Positions 53,097 to 62,465 of a stretch of 64,000 nt of DNA are shown in pieces. The stretch lies in assembly GCA_963668365.1 (NCBI GenBank), contig OY764266.1, forward strand, positions 3,224,001 through 3,288,000. The letters are read 5' to 3'. The stretch is from VXNE01 sp963668365 (GTDB taxonomy: Bacteria; Pseudomonadota; Gammaproteobacteria; Pseudomonadales; Azotimanducaceae). The notes under the pieces are model-generated. The model did not search any database, was not told where the DNA came from, and saw only the letters and a list, made by a program, of their open reading frames with translations. How positions within the stretch are numbered: position 1 is the first letter of the stretch; each line of letters starts with the position of its first letter. A program made the position numbers and the translations under genes.

Positions 53097-54226
53097 CTGG
53101 CAACTTCGGCCGGCGAAAGGCGCAGAACCCGCCAGCCCGGCAGTATGACGCTGAGCCCCCCAAGCAGCAGCGACATGGCGAAACCGACTGGATACAGGGA
53201 CCAGGGCGGCGGGTAGACGACAATACGATACCGTCCCAGCAGCGCGCCGGCATCGATCACTGCGACCGGAATCAAACCGATGAGCGCGCCGCTCGCGCAG
53301 ATCAGTGCGCTTTCGCCCGCGACCCCGATCAACAACGCCCCGCCGCCGAAGCCGAGGGACTTCATCATGGCGAACTCGCGGTAGCGGTCACGCACGGACT
53401 GCGCCATTGCGCCAGCGGTGCAGAAGAGAATCGCGAAAAGCGCCGCGCCGACAATCATATTGGCGGCCAGCCGCACTTGGTCGGGACGCCGACCGGACAT
53501 CTCGACCTGCCGGGTTCTTGCCGTCAGAGTAGGCGCGGACGAGTTGCGGAACAGTTCGTCGATCGCGGCAGCGACCGCGCCAACATGCCGGGCGTCGGTG
53601 ACCTTCACGGCGAACCTTGTGACAAGCCCCGCCTGCTCCGCCGGTAGCGTTTGGTCCACATGAGAGTATGACACGATGAGCCCCTTTGCCTCGTCGGGCG
53701 AAGAGATGTCGCGATCCCAGATCCCGACGATCAAGAATGACCACTCGTCCAGCGGCACCCCGATGGGCTTCAGGCTGATGCGATCTCCCACTTTCCAACC
53801 GAACGATTCCGCGCTGCCGGCGCCCGCGATCGCTGCTCCCGGCGTGGCCAGGAAGGCCTCCACAGTCGCGGGATCGATGCGGACGTCGTAGGCGACGTCG
53901 AGATATCGCTCGATGTCAACAGCGAGGAGTGTGACTCCGCCCTTGAACGTCCTGTACCTCGAATTGTGGTACATCAGATGCGCGACATCCGAGACGCCCG
54001 GGACTGTCTCGATGGCGTACAAACTCGCGAGCGGCATGTGGCCGGGGAACCTGAGGCTGACGTGAAGGAGATCTTCCGGGATCGATTCCATCCGACGCTC
54101 AATGCCCGAGTCAAGGCCCTTGAGGACCCAGAGGAGAGCGAAGGCCACGGCGACGCTGCCCGCGGTCAAAGCCGCGCGCAGCGGATCGCGAGCGAGACCG
54201 GTCCAAACAAGCAAAAGATAACGCAT
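53093..54226 (-). CDS. ABC transporter permease, FtsX type (first of pair)
   Basis: 377 aa from the ATG at 54226 (the open frame extends to 54280). Helix at about 15-35, periplasmic domain, and C-terminal helices with RYREFAMMKSLGFGGGALL as the segment that contacts an ATPase. It forms the pair with the next gene. A 45-codon ORF lies upstream in the same direction. Confidence 0.85.
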   Translation of the reverse strand: MRYLLLVWTGLARDPLRAALTAGSVAVAFALLWVLKGLDSGIERRMESIPEDLLHVSLRFPGHMPLASLYAIETVPGVSDVAHLMYHNSRYRTFKGGVTLLAVDIERYLDVAYDVRIDPATVEAFLATPGAAIAGAGSAESFGWKVGDRISLKPIGVPLDEWSFLIVGIWDRDISSPDEAKGLIVSYSHVDQTLPAEQAGLVTRFAVKVTDARHVGAVAAAIDELFRNSSAPTLTARTRQVEMSGRRPDQVRLAANMIVGAALFAILFCTAGAMAQSVRDRYREFAMMKSLGFGGGALLIGVAGESALICASGALIGLIPVAVIDAGALLGRYRIVVYPPPWSLYPVGFAMSLLLGGLSVILPGWRVLRLSPAEVAR

Positions 54227-54350
54227 AGGGTAGGGCCGAGCAGGTCCACCAGAAGGTCGGTCCTGCCCGGCCCGGGTCAAGGCCGACAGGCAGCAAACTC
54301 TATCCGCTGCAATTCCACCCTATACGCACAGCTTGGTCCAGTACCCGTAT

Positions 54351-54488
54351 TCACTCGAAACGATCCCCTGAGCCAGAGGGAACGGCCAATTCGGCGAGGC
54401 TCGACGCATAGGGGCATCCTTTCGGGGACGCGGCCTTCAGCCATGGCCGATTGATGAGCTTCTCATCGTCCGGTTTTTCTTCTTTCAT
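54351..54488 (-). CDS. Small ORF upstream of the permease pair
   Basis: 45 codons, ATG at 54488 to TGA at 54351, same direction as the permease genes and 124 bp ahead of them. It begins MKEEKPDDEKLINRPWLKAA and contains one cysteine followed by PYASSL. The charged front and small-residue back would suit a leader-core peptide, but there is only a weak GTGAG ribosome site and no modification enzyme nearby. It may be chance. Confidence 0.3.
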   Translation of the reverse strand: MKEEKPDDEKLINRPWLKAASPKGCPYASSLAELAVPSGSGDRFE

Positions 54489-54791
54489 CGACACTCACGT
54501 TTGGTGACGCTAGCAACCGCGTCAACCGTGAGCCAGGACGATTCGCTGCCACGAGGTAACCGATTGAATACCAAGATGTCGCGACGGGGACGAAGGCCGT
54601 TCCCGGATGTTCCGCGAGCCATTCATGCCTTCATGGACCTCTGAAGAACCCGCCCGGCCATCAACAGACGACGAACGGCAGCGAAAGTCTCTCCGCATGC
54701 CCTTGTCAGGGGATCAAGGAACTGTTCCCGAGCGGAAAAATGCCGGGGGCCTATCTGCTAGGATTCCGCGTTGCCCCGCACGGAACAAGAC
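54489..54791. other. Intergenic stretch, nothing recognised
   Basis: 303 bp between the small ORF and the plus-strand NIPSNAP-like gene. No protein-like frame, repeat or strong hairpin is seen. It must contain the promoters for both directions. Confidence 0.5.
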
Positions 54792-55376
54792 ATGTCGCAC
54801 ACGTTTGCATTTCTCCGCCTCACCGCCCGCGAGGGAGGTTGGCAATCCCTGCATTCGGCGTTGACGAGCCACCTGGCGCCAGCCTCGATCTGGGGCGCGT
54901 TCCACGGGCTTTTCGGCGTGGGATCGAACGAACTCATCGCCGTCACGGTTGGCGACGACGATGCCGCGGACGCATCCATCGAGACCGCGCGGCGTCTCGA
55001 CGTGGCCCATGTCGAAGCGTTGACGTTGAAGCCCACGGCGCGGCCGACAAGCGCCGACCCGTTGACGCGGGAGGGACTCTACGTGTTCCGATTTCTCGAT
55101 GTCCATAACGCCGACATCGATGAGATCGCTTCGCTGTCCGCGCAGGCATGGCGGACGTTCGAGAGTCCCGACGACTACCGGGCCGAGGCGCAGGCGCTAT
55201 TCTGTCAGCGCGACCGTTCGGAGGTTCGCGGCCGGATGCTGCTCCTGACCTGGTACGACGGGCTCAACTCCTGGCAGGCTTCGCGCGAACCGCCCGCAGA
55301 GGCCGCGGCGCTTTTTCAGAGACGGCGCACACTGACGTCTGGCTCGATCGCGTACGCCACGCGCCTCGTCACCTGA
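54792..55376 (+). CDS. NIPSNAP/dimeric alpha-beta barrel-like protein
   Basis: 194 aa from the ATG at 54792. Two similar halves: residues 1-90 (TFAFLRLTAREGGWQSLHSA) and 95-190 (YVFRFLDVHNADIDEIASLS, then AWRTFE, MLLLTWYDG, SWQASR). This resembles tandem ferredoxin-like barrels of the NIPSNAP or Dabb type. No catalytic residues stand out. Function unknown; 27 bp before the GH32 gene, possibly co-transcribed. Confidence 0.5.
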   Translation: MSHTFAFLRLTAREGGWQSLHSALTSHLAPASIWGAFHGLFGVGSNELIAVTVGDDDAADASIETARRLDVAHVEALTLKPTARPTSADPLTREGLYVFRFLDVHNADIDEIASLSAQAWRTFESPDDYRAEAQALFCQRDRSEVRGRMLLLTWYDGLNSWQASREPPAEAAALFQRRRTLTSGSIAYATRLVT

Positions 55377-55403
55377 GCCGAGGCACCGGTTTCGACGCAA
55401 CGC

Positions 55404-56714
55404 ATGTATCGCGAGACGCATAGGCCCCGGTTCCACTTCTCGCCGAAAGCGAACTGGACCAACGATCCGAACGGTCTCGTCCATTTCGACGGCGAGTACC
55501 ACCTGTTCTTCCAGCACAATCCCGACCAGACGGTCTGGGGCAACATGACCTGGGGGCACGCCGTCAGCCCCGATCTCGTCCACTGGCGACAACTCGAACA
55601 TGCCCTGCATCCGGACGCGCTCGGCACCATCTTCTCCGGCTCGGCGCTGGTCGACTGGGATGACCGCGCCGGTTTCGGAACCGACCCGCAACACCCCGCC
55701 TTGCTCGCCTACTACACCGCGGCCGGCTCGTTCGCGGATCCGCCCCAGCCATATACCCAATGCCTGGCTTACAGCAGGGACCGGGGACGCACCTGGACCA
55801 AGTACGCGAACAATCCCATTCTCGAACACGTCGCCGGCGACAACCGCGATCCGAAGGTGTTCTTCCACGCCCCAAGCGGACATTTCGTCATGCCGCTGTA
55901 CCTCGAGGGAAACCGGTACGCCCTGTTCCGATCGCCCGACGGCGTGACATGGCAGGAAACCGACAGGGTAGAGATCGCCGGCAGCACCGAATGCCCCGAC
56001 CTCTTTCCACTATCGCTCGCGGACGGGGAGCACTGGGTGTTCTGGGCCGCCGGCGGCCGCTACCGGATAGGCGCCTTCGACGGCCGACGGTTCGTGCCGG
56101 CGACACCGGCCCTGGATTGCGAACTGGGTCCCAACGGCTACGCCGCGCAGACCTACAGCGACATGCCCGACGGGCGCCGGGTACAGATTTCGTGGATGGC
56201 CGGGGGCAAGTACCCGGAGATGCCCTTCAACCAGCAGATGTCCTTTCCCGTTTGCCTCACGCTGGCGGGCACGGCCGACGGACCGCGCTTGAGAAGATGG
56301 CCCGTGCGCGAGATCGAAGCGCTGGTCGAGACCACGGAAACGACCGGCCACCTTGCGCTCGACGACGGCAAGGCCGCCGCGATTCGTCGCGAGGGGCGAT
56401 TGTTCGACCTGGCGTTCGATCTCGACCCCGGCTCGGCGCAGAGGGTCACCCTATGGATTCGCGGCGTTCCAATGGCGTTTGAAGGTGATGTCCTTCGATT
56501 CCGGGACCGGCGCGTCCAGATGCCGTCGGCGGCGCCGTCGGTGCGGCTTCTGATCGACCTGACGTCCGTCGAGGTGTTTCTGGATGGCGGGATCGCCAGC
56601 GCGAGCTTCTGTTTTCTCCCGGACGCGTGCGTCGACGCCCTTTCGGTGCGCGCCAGCGGAAGCGGCGCGGCGCTACGCAACGTCCGCCTCAGCGCGCTCA
56701 AAGGTATCTGGTAG
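55404..56714 (+). CDS. Glycoside hydrolase family 32 (levanase/invertase)
   Basis: 436 aa. NWTNDPNGLVHFDGEYHLFF contains the nucleophile aspartate, GDNRDPKVFF the RDP motif and GSTECPDLFPL the catalytic glutamate. The C-terminal beta-sandwich (about 310-430) is present. It cleaves beta-fructosides such as sucrose or levan. No signal peptide is visible, so it acts on an imported sugar. No fructose transporter or kinase is adjacent. Confidence 0.94.
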   Translation: MYRETHRPRFHFSPKANWTNDPNGLVHFDGEYHLFFQHNPDQTVWGNMTWGHAVSPDLVHWRQLEHALHPDALGTIFSGSALVDWDDRAGFGTDPQHPALLAYYTAAGSFADPPQPYTQCLAYSRDRGRTWTKYANNPILEHVAGDNRDPKVFFHAPSGHFVMPLYLEGNRYALFRSPDGVTWQETDRVEIAGSTECPDLFPLSLADGEHWVFWAAGGRYRIGAFDGRRFVPATPALDCELGPNGYAAQTYSDMPDGRRVQISWMAGGKYPEMPFNQQMSFPVCLTLAGTADGPRLRRWPVREIEALVETTETTGHLALDDGKAAAIRREGRLFDLAFDLDPGSAQRVTLWIRGVPMAFEGDVLRFRDRRVQMPSAAPSVRLLIDLTSVEVFLDGGIASASFCFLPDACVDALSVRASGSGAALRNVRLSALKGIW

Positions 56715-56729
56715 AGCGCCGGCAAAGCC

Positions 56730-58334
56730 TCACGAACTGCAGGACAGCATCGAGCATCCGGGACGATGGCGCGCCCAGTCCGGGCGCCTGGCGGCAAATT
56801 CCTCCCGCCCCGGCTGCTCGCTGTACGGATCGCGCAGGACGTCGAGCAACTCGCCGATCATGGAATGGTCGCCCGCCTCCGCCTTGTCGATGGCCAGTTG
56901 CGCCAGGTAGTTGCGCAGCACGAAACGCGGGTTGACGCTGTTCATCCGCGCCCTCCGGTCGTGATCGGACCGCCCGTCGATCCGCGCGCGCCTGGCATAG
57001 GCCGCGAGCCACGCCGCCCGACGTTCCCGATAGGTCGCATCGAGTTGCGCGGGCTGGTAGTACGCGTCATAGAGAGGCTTGCCCTCAAGATCGCCCGGAT
57101 CGACCTGGGCCAGGTTTCGGAAGAACAGGGTCATGTCGGTCTCGACCGCCCCGAGCAGCGCGAACAGTTCCTCGGACAGTGCATCGTCGTGCTCCGGAAT
57201 GTAGCGCTCGAGGCCGAGTTTGGCGGCCGTCATCGCCCTCGCGCCTGCCGTGTAGCGCTTCGCGAAACCGTTCAGCACCGCATTCAACGGTTCCGCCTCC
57301 CCGATCAGGGGATAGATGGCGTTGCCGAGCTGCGCCAGGTTCCATTGCGCCACGGCCGGCTGCTGGCCGAAGCGGTAGCGTCGAGTGGAAGCGTCCGTGG
57401 TGTTCGGCGTCCAGTCCGGGTCGTAGTCCTCCAGCCATCCGTACGGGCCGTAGTCGATGGTGAGGCCGAGCACCGACATGTTGTCCGTGTTCATGACCCC
57501 GTGGACGAAGCCGACGCGCATCCAGTGCATGATCATGTCGGCGGTTCGCGTCGTCACTTCATCGAACCATTCGAGATAGCGTGTCCTGGGATCGGCGTCG
57601 TTCAGGTGCGGGAAATCCGTGGCGATGGTGAAGTCCAGGAGTTGCCGCAGCAGATCGACATCGTGCCTGGCGGCCAGGATCTCGAAGTGGCCGAAACGCG
57701 TGAAGGAAGGCGCGACCCGGCACACCACGGCACCCGGCTCCGGCGCGGGATGCCCGTCGTAGAGGATGTCGCGCACCACCTCTTCGCCGGTCAGGACGAG
57801 CGACAGCGCGCGCGTGGTCGGCACGCCGAGGTGGTGCATGGCCTCGCTGCAAAGGAACTCCCGGAGCGACGATCTCAGCACCGCGAGGCCATCGGCGGTT
57901 CGCGAATACGGTGTCGGACCCGCACCCTTGAGCTGCAGCGTCCAGCGCTCGCCGCGCCGGTTGACAACCTCGCCCAGATTGATGGCCCGGCCATCTCCAA
58001 GCTGGCCGGCCCAGGCGCCGAACTGATGGCCCCCGTAGCATGTCGCGATCGGCAGCATGCCGGGCAGCAGCCGGTTCCCGGCGAATATTTCGGCGAGCGC
58101 CTCACCATCGCCCGGGTCGGCCGGCAAGTCGAGCAGCGCCGCCGCTTCGGGTGACCAGCCGATCAGTTTCGGCCTTGTCGCCGGCGTCGGTTCGACGCGC
58201 GAATAGCAGGCTTTGGCTACCTGTCGACGGAAGTTCGAGGGCTCCGGATCGGCGGGAAGTTCAGCGGCGAACCGGTTGTCGAAGCCAAGTGCCGCGAGGT
58301 GCGATTCGATGGCGTCCGACTGGGCGGCGCTCAT
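56730..58334 (-). CDS. selO: Protein adenylyltransferase SelO (YdiU)
   Basis: 534 aa. YGGHQFGAWAGQLGDGRAIN, LQLKGAGPTPYSR and DGLAVLRSSLREFLCSEAMH are SelO hallmarks, and NTDNMSVLGLTIDYGPYGW holds the metal site of the pseudokinase fold. It transfers AMP to proteins. The C-terminal CSMLSCSS has cysteine where eukaryotic SelO has selenocysteine (CSUSS), so the UGA machinery is not used here. Confidence 0.95.
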   Translation of the reverse strand: MSAAQSDAIESHLAALGFDNRFAAELPADPEPSNFRRQVAKACYSRVEPTPATRPKLIGWSPEAAALLDLPADPGDGEALAEIFAGNRLLPGMLPIATCYGGHQFGAWAGQLGDGRAINLGEVVNRRGERWTLQLKGAGPTPYSRTADGLAVLRSSLREFLCSEAMHHLGVPTTRALSLVLTGEEVVRDILYDGHPAPEPGAVVCRVAPSFTRFGHFEILAARHDVDLLRQLLDFTIATDFPHLNDADPRTRYLEWFDEVTTRTADMIMHWMRVGFVHGVMNTDNMSVLGLTIDYGPYGWLEDYDPDWTPNTTDASTRRYRFGQQPAVAQWNLAQLGNAIYPLIGEAEPLNAVLNGFAKRYTAGARAMTAAKLGLERYIPEHDDALSEELFALLGAVETDMTLFFRNLAQVDPGDLEGKPLYDAYYQPAQLDATYRERRAAWLAAYARRARIDGRSDHDRRARMNSVNPRFVLRNYLAQLAIDKAEAGDHSMIGELLDVLRDPYSEQPGREEFAARRPDWARHRPGCSMLSCSS

Positions 58335-58383
58335 CCGGTCACTTCACGGATCGCCGGCAACTTGCGGATGCGACGCCAGGGCT

Positions 58384-59529
58384 TCAGTAGCCCTCCAGCT
58401 CGCCGTAGCGATCGCGGTGGTAGTTGACGTCGCCGAAAGTCTGTTCCGTCACCGCCGAACGCTTGATGAAGAAGCCGATATCGAACTCGTCGGTCATGCC
58501 GATGCCGCCGTGCATCTGAATGCCTTCGCGGGAAACGGTGTGGAAGGTCTCGCCCACCTTGGCCTTGGCCAGGCTCGCGAGTTTCGCCACCTCCGCCGCT
58601 TCGCGCTTCTCGTCGAGGGCCGTCAACGCCTCGAGCACCACGGACTTCGATAGTTCGATCTCGCAGAACATGTTGGCCGCGCGATGCTTGAGCGCCTGGA
58701 AAGAGCCGATCGGCACCCCGAACTGCTCGCGCTCCTTGAGGTATGCGATGGTCCGCTCGAAACACTCCTGGGTCGAACCCAGCATTTCCGCCGCGATGCC
58801 GATGCGGGCGATGTCCAGGGTCGGATCGAGCACGTCGGCGCCCTTCCCGACCTCGCCGATCACGTCGTCGGCACCCGCCGCGACGTTGGCGAACGTGATA
58901 TTGGCGGCGTTGCGGCTGTCTACCATTGTCGTGCGAGTGATTTCCACGCCAGGGGCGTCGGCATCGACCAGGAAAAGCGTAATGCCGTCCCGCTCGCCGC
59001 CCTCGCCCGAGGTGCGCGCCGCGATCATGAGCTTGTCGGCAACGTGGCCGTCGAGGACAAAGGTTTTCGATCCGGTCAACGCGTGCCCGTTTTCGGATGG
59101 CGCCGCCGCCGTCGCGACCCCGTACGGATCGTGCCGGTGCGATTCCTCCAGCGCCAGCGCCAGCAGCAATTCCCCGGATGCGACCTGAGGCAAAAGCGCT
59201 GCTTTCTGCGCGTTGCCGCCACCGATGTTCAGGGCAGTGCCGCACACCCAGACGCTCGCGAACAACGGGCTCGCGGCCAACGTGCGCCCGGTCTCTTCCG
59301 TAACCACGCCCAGTCCCTTGTAACCGAAATCGAGCCCGCCAAACTGCTCGGGAAAAGGTATGCCCGCCCAGCCGAGTTCAGCCATCGACGTCCAGACCTC
59401 GCGATCAAAGCCATTCGGATCGGCATCGTCGCGCAGCTTCCTGAGTTGACTGATCGGCGCCTTCTCGGTGCAGAATTCCTTCGCCGTGTCTTTGAGCATG
59501 TTCTGCTCTTCGTTGAGAATCATGGGCAT
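58384..59529 (-). CDS. Acyl-CoA dehydrogenase
   Basis: 381 aa from the ATG at 59529; the frame stays open 159 codons upstream without protein-like sequence. GWAGIPFPEQFGGLDFGYKG, LALALEESHRHDPYG, GSKTFVLDG, and the C-terminal HTVSREGIQMHGGIGMTDEF and YHRDRYGELEGY give the FAD-binding and C-terminal helices of the family. Oxidises an acyl-CoA thioester; chain length is not evident. No partner ETF or thiolase gene is adjacent. Confidence 0.9.
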   Translation of the reverse strand: MPMILNEEQNMLKDTAKEFCTEKAPISQLRKLRDDADPNGFDREVWTSMAELGWAGIPFPEQFGGLDFGYKGLGVVTEETGRTLAASPLFASVWVCGTALNIGGGNAQKAALLPQVASGELLLALALEESHRHDPYGVATAAAPSENGHALTGSKTFVLDGHVADKLMIAARTSGEGGERDGITLFLVDADAPGVEITRTTMVDSRNAANITFANVAAGADDVIGEVGKGADVLDPTLDIARIGIAAEMLGSTQECFERTIAYLKEREQFGVPIGSFQALKHRAANMFCEIELSKSVVLEALTALDEKREAAEVAKLASLAKAKVGETFHTVSREGIQMHGGIGMTDEFDIGFFIKRSAVTEQTFGDVNYHRDRYGELEGY

Positions 59530-59658
59530 CGTGTCGTCCCTCAAGAAACGCTTGTGCGAGGCTGGCCATCGGTTGATCGGGACCTGCCCGTCCGGGCATC
59601 CGCCGCGACCGCGTGTATGACAGCAGAATCGCTCTTGCCCGGTCAACTTCGCGGATCC

Positions 59659-59856
59659 GTGCCGGCCATGGACGACCGCACCGTCATCCGGTGGGACAAG
59701 GACGATCTCGAAGCCCCGGGGCTGCTCAAGGTGGACGTGCTCGGCCTCGGCATGCTGACGGCGATCCGCAAGGCGCTCGACCTCGTCAACGACTTCCGCG
59801 GGGAGAGCCTGGCGGTGGAGAAGATTCCGCCGGAGGATCCCAAGGTGCACGAGATG
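59659..59856 (+). pseudogene. Fragment of error-prone DNA polymerase III alpha (dnaE2)
   Basis: 66 codons reading VPAMDDRTVIRWDKDDL, LLKVDVLGLGMLTAIRKALD and IPPEDPKVHEM, which match the conserved IQWDKDDLDALGLLKVDVL-LGML and IP-ED--VY-M stretch of DnaE2. Nothing before or after continues the gene, which is normally over 1,000 codons. It is a deletion relic in the 473-bp gap between the acyl-CoA dehydrogenase and the ATP-grasp gene; the rest of that gap shows no gene. Confidence 0.7.
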
Positions 59857-60002
59857 AGTGGATCCAGGCACTACTCCCGATCGACTCCCAATCGACCGGA
59901 TTTGGCCGCTGAGCGTTTGGAGCGCACGCGCCACCTCATGGATGCGCATGTCCGCGATGCTCTGGTCGCCGGACTCGAGGAGTCGAGCCGCGCCCGCTCC
60001 GG

Positions 60003-60959
60003 TCAATCGATTGCGCCTCCAAGCCCGTCGAGCGCAAAGGCAACCCGTTCATCGACGGTGGGCGCAAAGCTGTCCCGCGCCAGAACCGCCCGCAAGCGCT
60101 CGTCCAAGCCGCTGCCGTTCGCGATCTGGATGGACAGGCCAGGGCGCGCGTTCATCTCCAGCAGCAAGGGCCCGGCATGCGCATCGATCACGATATCGCA
60201 GCCCAGGTAGCCCAGCCGCGTGACATCGAAGCAGCGGCTCACCAGGCGGAGCAGGGCCGGCCAGCCCGGAATGCGAATCCCTTCGAGCGGGACCTGAGTG
60301 TCCGGATGACGGGTCACGACGCGGTCGCCCCGCACCGCCCCGATACCCCGTCCGCTGCGAATGTCGAGACCGACGCCGACCGCGCCCTGGTGCAGGTTGG
60401 CCCTGCCGTCGGAGGCGCGCGTGCCGAGACGCAGCATCGCCATCACGGGGTAACCCTGGAACACGATCACCCGGATATCGGGCACGCCGCCGACGCTCGT
60501 GGAGTCGAACATCGGATGCGCGGCGACCAGGGATTCGACGATTGCCGAGTCCGTCCGACCACCCAGCGAATGCAGACCGCTGATGATGTTGGTCAGCAAC
60601 CGCTTGATGTGGCGGAGATCCACCCGCTCGCCGCTGCTCTTGACGAAGCGCTCTCCATCCCGTCCGACTATCACGAGGATTCCGCGGCCGCCGCTCCCCT
60701 GGGCGGGCTTGATGACGAACTCCGGGACATCGGCCAGTTGCTTGTGAACGGCTTCGATCTCGTATTGATGGGAAAGGTCGTGCAGCAGCGCCGGCGTCGG
60801 AATGCCGGCCCTGGCGGCCAGTTGCTTGGTGAGAAGCTTGTTGTCGACAAGCGGATAGGCGCGACGATCATTGAAGCCGCTCACGTAGTCGAGATTGCGT
60901 CTATTCAGGCCCATCACGCCCCGTTCGCGCAGTTCGGAAGGAGAAGCCAGCCAGCTCAC
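60003..60959 (-). CDS. Alpha-L-glutamate ligase-like ATP-grasp protein
   Basis: 318 aa with a GTG start overlapping the preceding stop (GTGA). MGLNRRNLDYVSGFNDRRAY and LVDNKLLTKQLAARAGIPTP are typical of the RimK-like family; FVIKPAQGSGGRGILVI and LLEMNARPGLSIQIAN carry the ATP-grasp nucleotide and metal residues. Relatives join glutamate or similar amino acids to proteins or peptides. Third gene of the zinc protease/UUP1/ATP-grasp operon. Confidence 0.92.
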   Translation of the reverse strand: MSWLASPSELRERGVMGLNRRNLDYVSGFNDRRAYPLVDNKLLTKQLAARAGIPTPALLHDLSHQYEIEAVHKQLADVPEFVIKPAQGSGGRGILVIVGRDGERFVKSSGERVDLRHIKRLLTNIISGLHSLGGRTDSAIVESLVAAHPMFDSTSVGGVPDIRVIVFQGYPVMAMLRLGTRASDGRANLHQGAVGVGLDIRSGRGIGAVRGDRVVTRHPDTQVPLEGIRIPGWPALLRLVSRCFDVTRLGYLGCDIVIDAHAGPLLLEMNARPGLSIQIANGSGLDERLRAVLARDSFAPTVDERVAFALDGLGGAID

Positions 60960-62455
60960 GTGGATCGATCCGCCAGCGGCCGGAAGCGACGCAACTCAAG
61001 CAGCCGGTACCCGGTGTAGCGACCGAGCACGAGTATCGCCGCCAGCACGCACAGGTGCAGCTCCGGGTAGTTGAAGGAGAGGTGGCGGACGATCGGCAGG
61101 TCCATCACGAGGTAGGCGCATATCGCCACCAGCAGACTGCCGAAGCCCTGAATCAGCGCTTCGCCGGCACCTTCTTCTTCCCACAGTATGGACATGCGCT
61201 CCACTGTCCAGGCGAGTATCACCATGGGAAAGAAGGTGATCGCGAGGCCGCTGATCAGTCCCATGCGATAACTGACCACGGCCAATGTCGTCACCAGCGC
61301 GATCACCACGACGACCAGTGTCGCGATGCGCGCCACCAGGAGCAGATTCAGGGCCGACAGGTAGAAGCGCAGCAGCAGGGCTGCGCTGACCACGAGTACC
61401 AGTACAACCGTGCCGGCCAGCAGTTCCGTCTGCAGAAAAGACAGCGCGATCAGCACCGGCATGAAGGTGCCCGCCGTGCGCACACCTACGAGCAGGCGCA
61501 TGAACACCACCACGAGGGCGCCCACCGGCAACGTCAGGATGAGCTTGAATGTCGCCTGTTCGGCAATGGGCAGGCTATGCAGCGTCAGGTCGAGCGGGCC
61601 GTCGCGCAGCCTGGACAGGCCGAGCGCGGATCGACTCTGGCTGGTCATGGAGAAAGTGACCCGGCTGTTGACGCCGCCGACCACGTCGAACAACGAGGGA
61701 GCATCGGTCCGCCAGAGCAGCAGTCGGGCGGTATCGTCGAGCCGGCCGCTCACCAGGTCGTAGAGCAGCCAGGCGCCGTCGTGCCAGACCTGCACATAGT
61801 CGCGCAGTCGTTGATACCGGCGGCCATCGTCGAGCTGCAACGCCTTTACCGTGCGAGCGGCGACGCCGGCCTCGTTGAGGAGCGCGCTGATGAGGGGCCC
61901 CGGAGCGTGCCCCTGCAGCAGGAGGCTCATATTCTGGCCCAGAGGCCGCGTGTTCGCCGCCTGGACAAGCTGGTCGGCCAGCGTCCTGGCATTGGTCGCC
62001 CTGGGCATAACGGCGTCGAGCACCCCCGTCGCGGCGGTTGCGTAGGGACCTTCAAAGGAGGGCCGACGCACGCCGTCGGGCGGCACGGGTGCTACGCGGT
62101 GCCCGGGGTCGACGATCAATTCGGCCTGATAGAACAGGACCTGTTCGCCGGTCGCCGAACGCTTGGTCCAATGTGCCCGCCGCTGTTTGCCCGACTGGTC
62201 CACGATGAAGCCGAAGCCCGGAGAAGCGCCAGTCTCGCGCACGGCCAGGAACCCGTCCTGTTCGGGCGGCAGGGTGAGCAGGGCCTCGGCCGGCGCGCCG
62301 GTGGCGAGGAACTCGACGCGCGCTTCAACCTGCCAGACCAGGCGATCTTCGTCGGGCAGCACGGGGACCCCGGTGCTGGCATGGCGGTAGACGGCCACGC
62401 CAAGCCCCGCGGCGGCCAGCAACGCCGAGCCAAGGAGGTAGAACCCGCGTTCCAT
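60956..62455 (-). CDS. Inactive transglutaminase fused to seven membrane helices (UUP1 family)
   Basis: 499 aa. One N-terminal helix (about 8-25), a periplasmic transglutaminase-like domain (about 30-250) without a convincing Cys-His-Asp triad, and seven C-terminal helices (about 265-490). This fusion is always found with the two neighbours here. Probably a membrane platform or sensor in peptide or cell-wall modification; inferred from the cluster. Confidence 0.88.
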   Translation of the reverse strand: MERGFYLLGSALLAAAGLGVAVYRHASTGVPVLPDEDRLVWQVEARVEFLATGAPAEALLTLPPEQDGFLAVRETGASPGFGFIVDQSGKQRRAHWTKRSATGEQVLFYQAELIVDPGHRVAPVPPDGVRRPSFEGPYATAATGVLDAVMPRATNARTLADQLVQAANTRPLGQNMSLLLQGHAPGPLISALLNEAGVAARTVKALQLDDGRRYQRLRDYVQVWHDGAWLLYDLVSGRLDDTARLLLWRTDAPSLFDVVGGVNSRVTFSMTSQSRSALGLSRLRDGPLDLTLHSLPIAEQATFKLILTLPVGALVVVFMRLLVGVRTAGTFMPVLIALSFLQTELLAGTVVLVLVVSAALLLRFYLSALNLLLVARIATLVVVVIALVTTLAVVSYRMGLISGLAITFFPMVILAWTVERMSILWEEEGAGEALIQGFGSLLVAICAYLVMDLPIVRHLSFNYPELHLCVLAAILVLGRYTGYRLLELRRFRPLADRST

Positions 62456-62465
62456 GAATTTCCCG

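Noticed and set aside
58684..60210. A plus-strand frame of 508 codons covering the dnaE2 relic
   Set aside because: Most of it is antisense to the acyl-CoA dehydrogenase; only the 66-codon DnaE2 part is protein-like.
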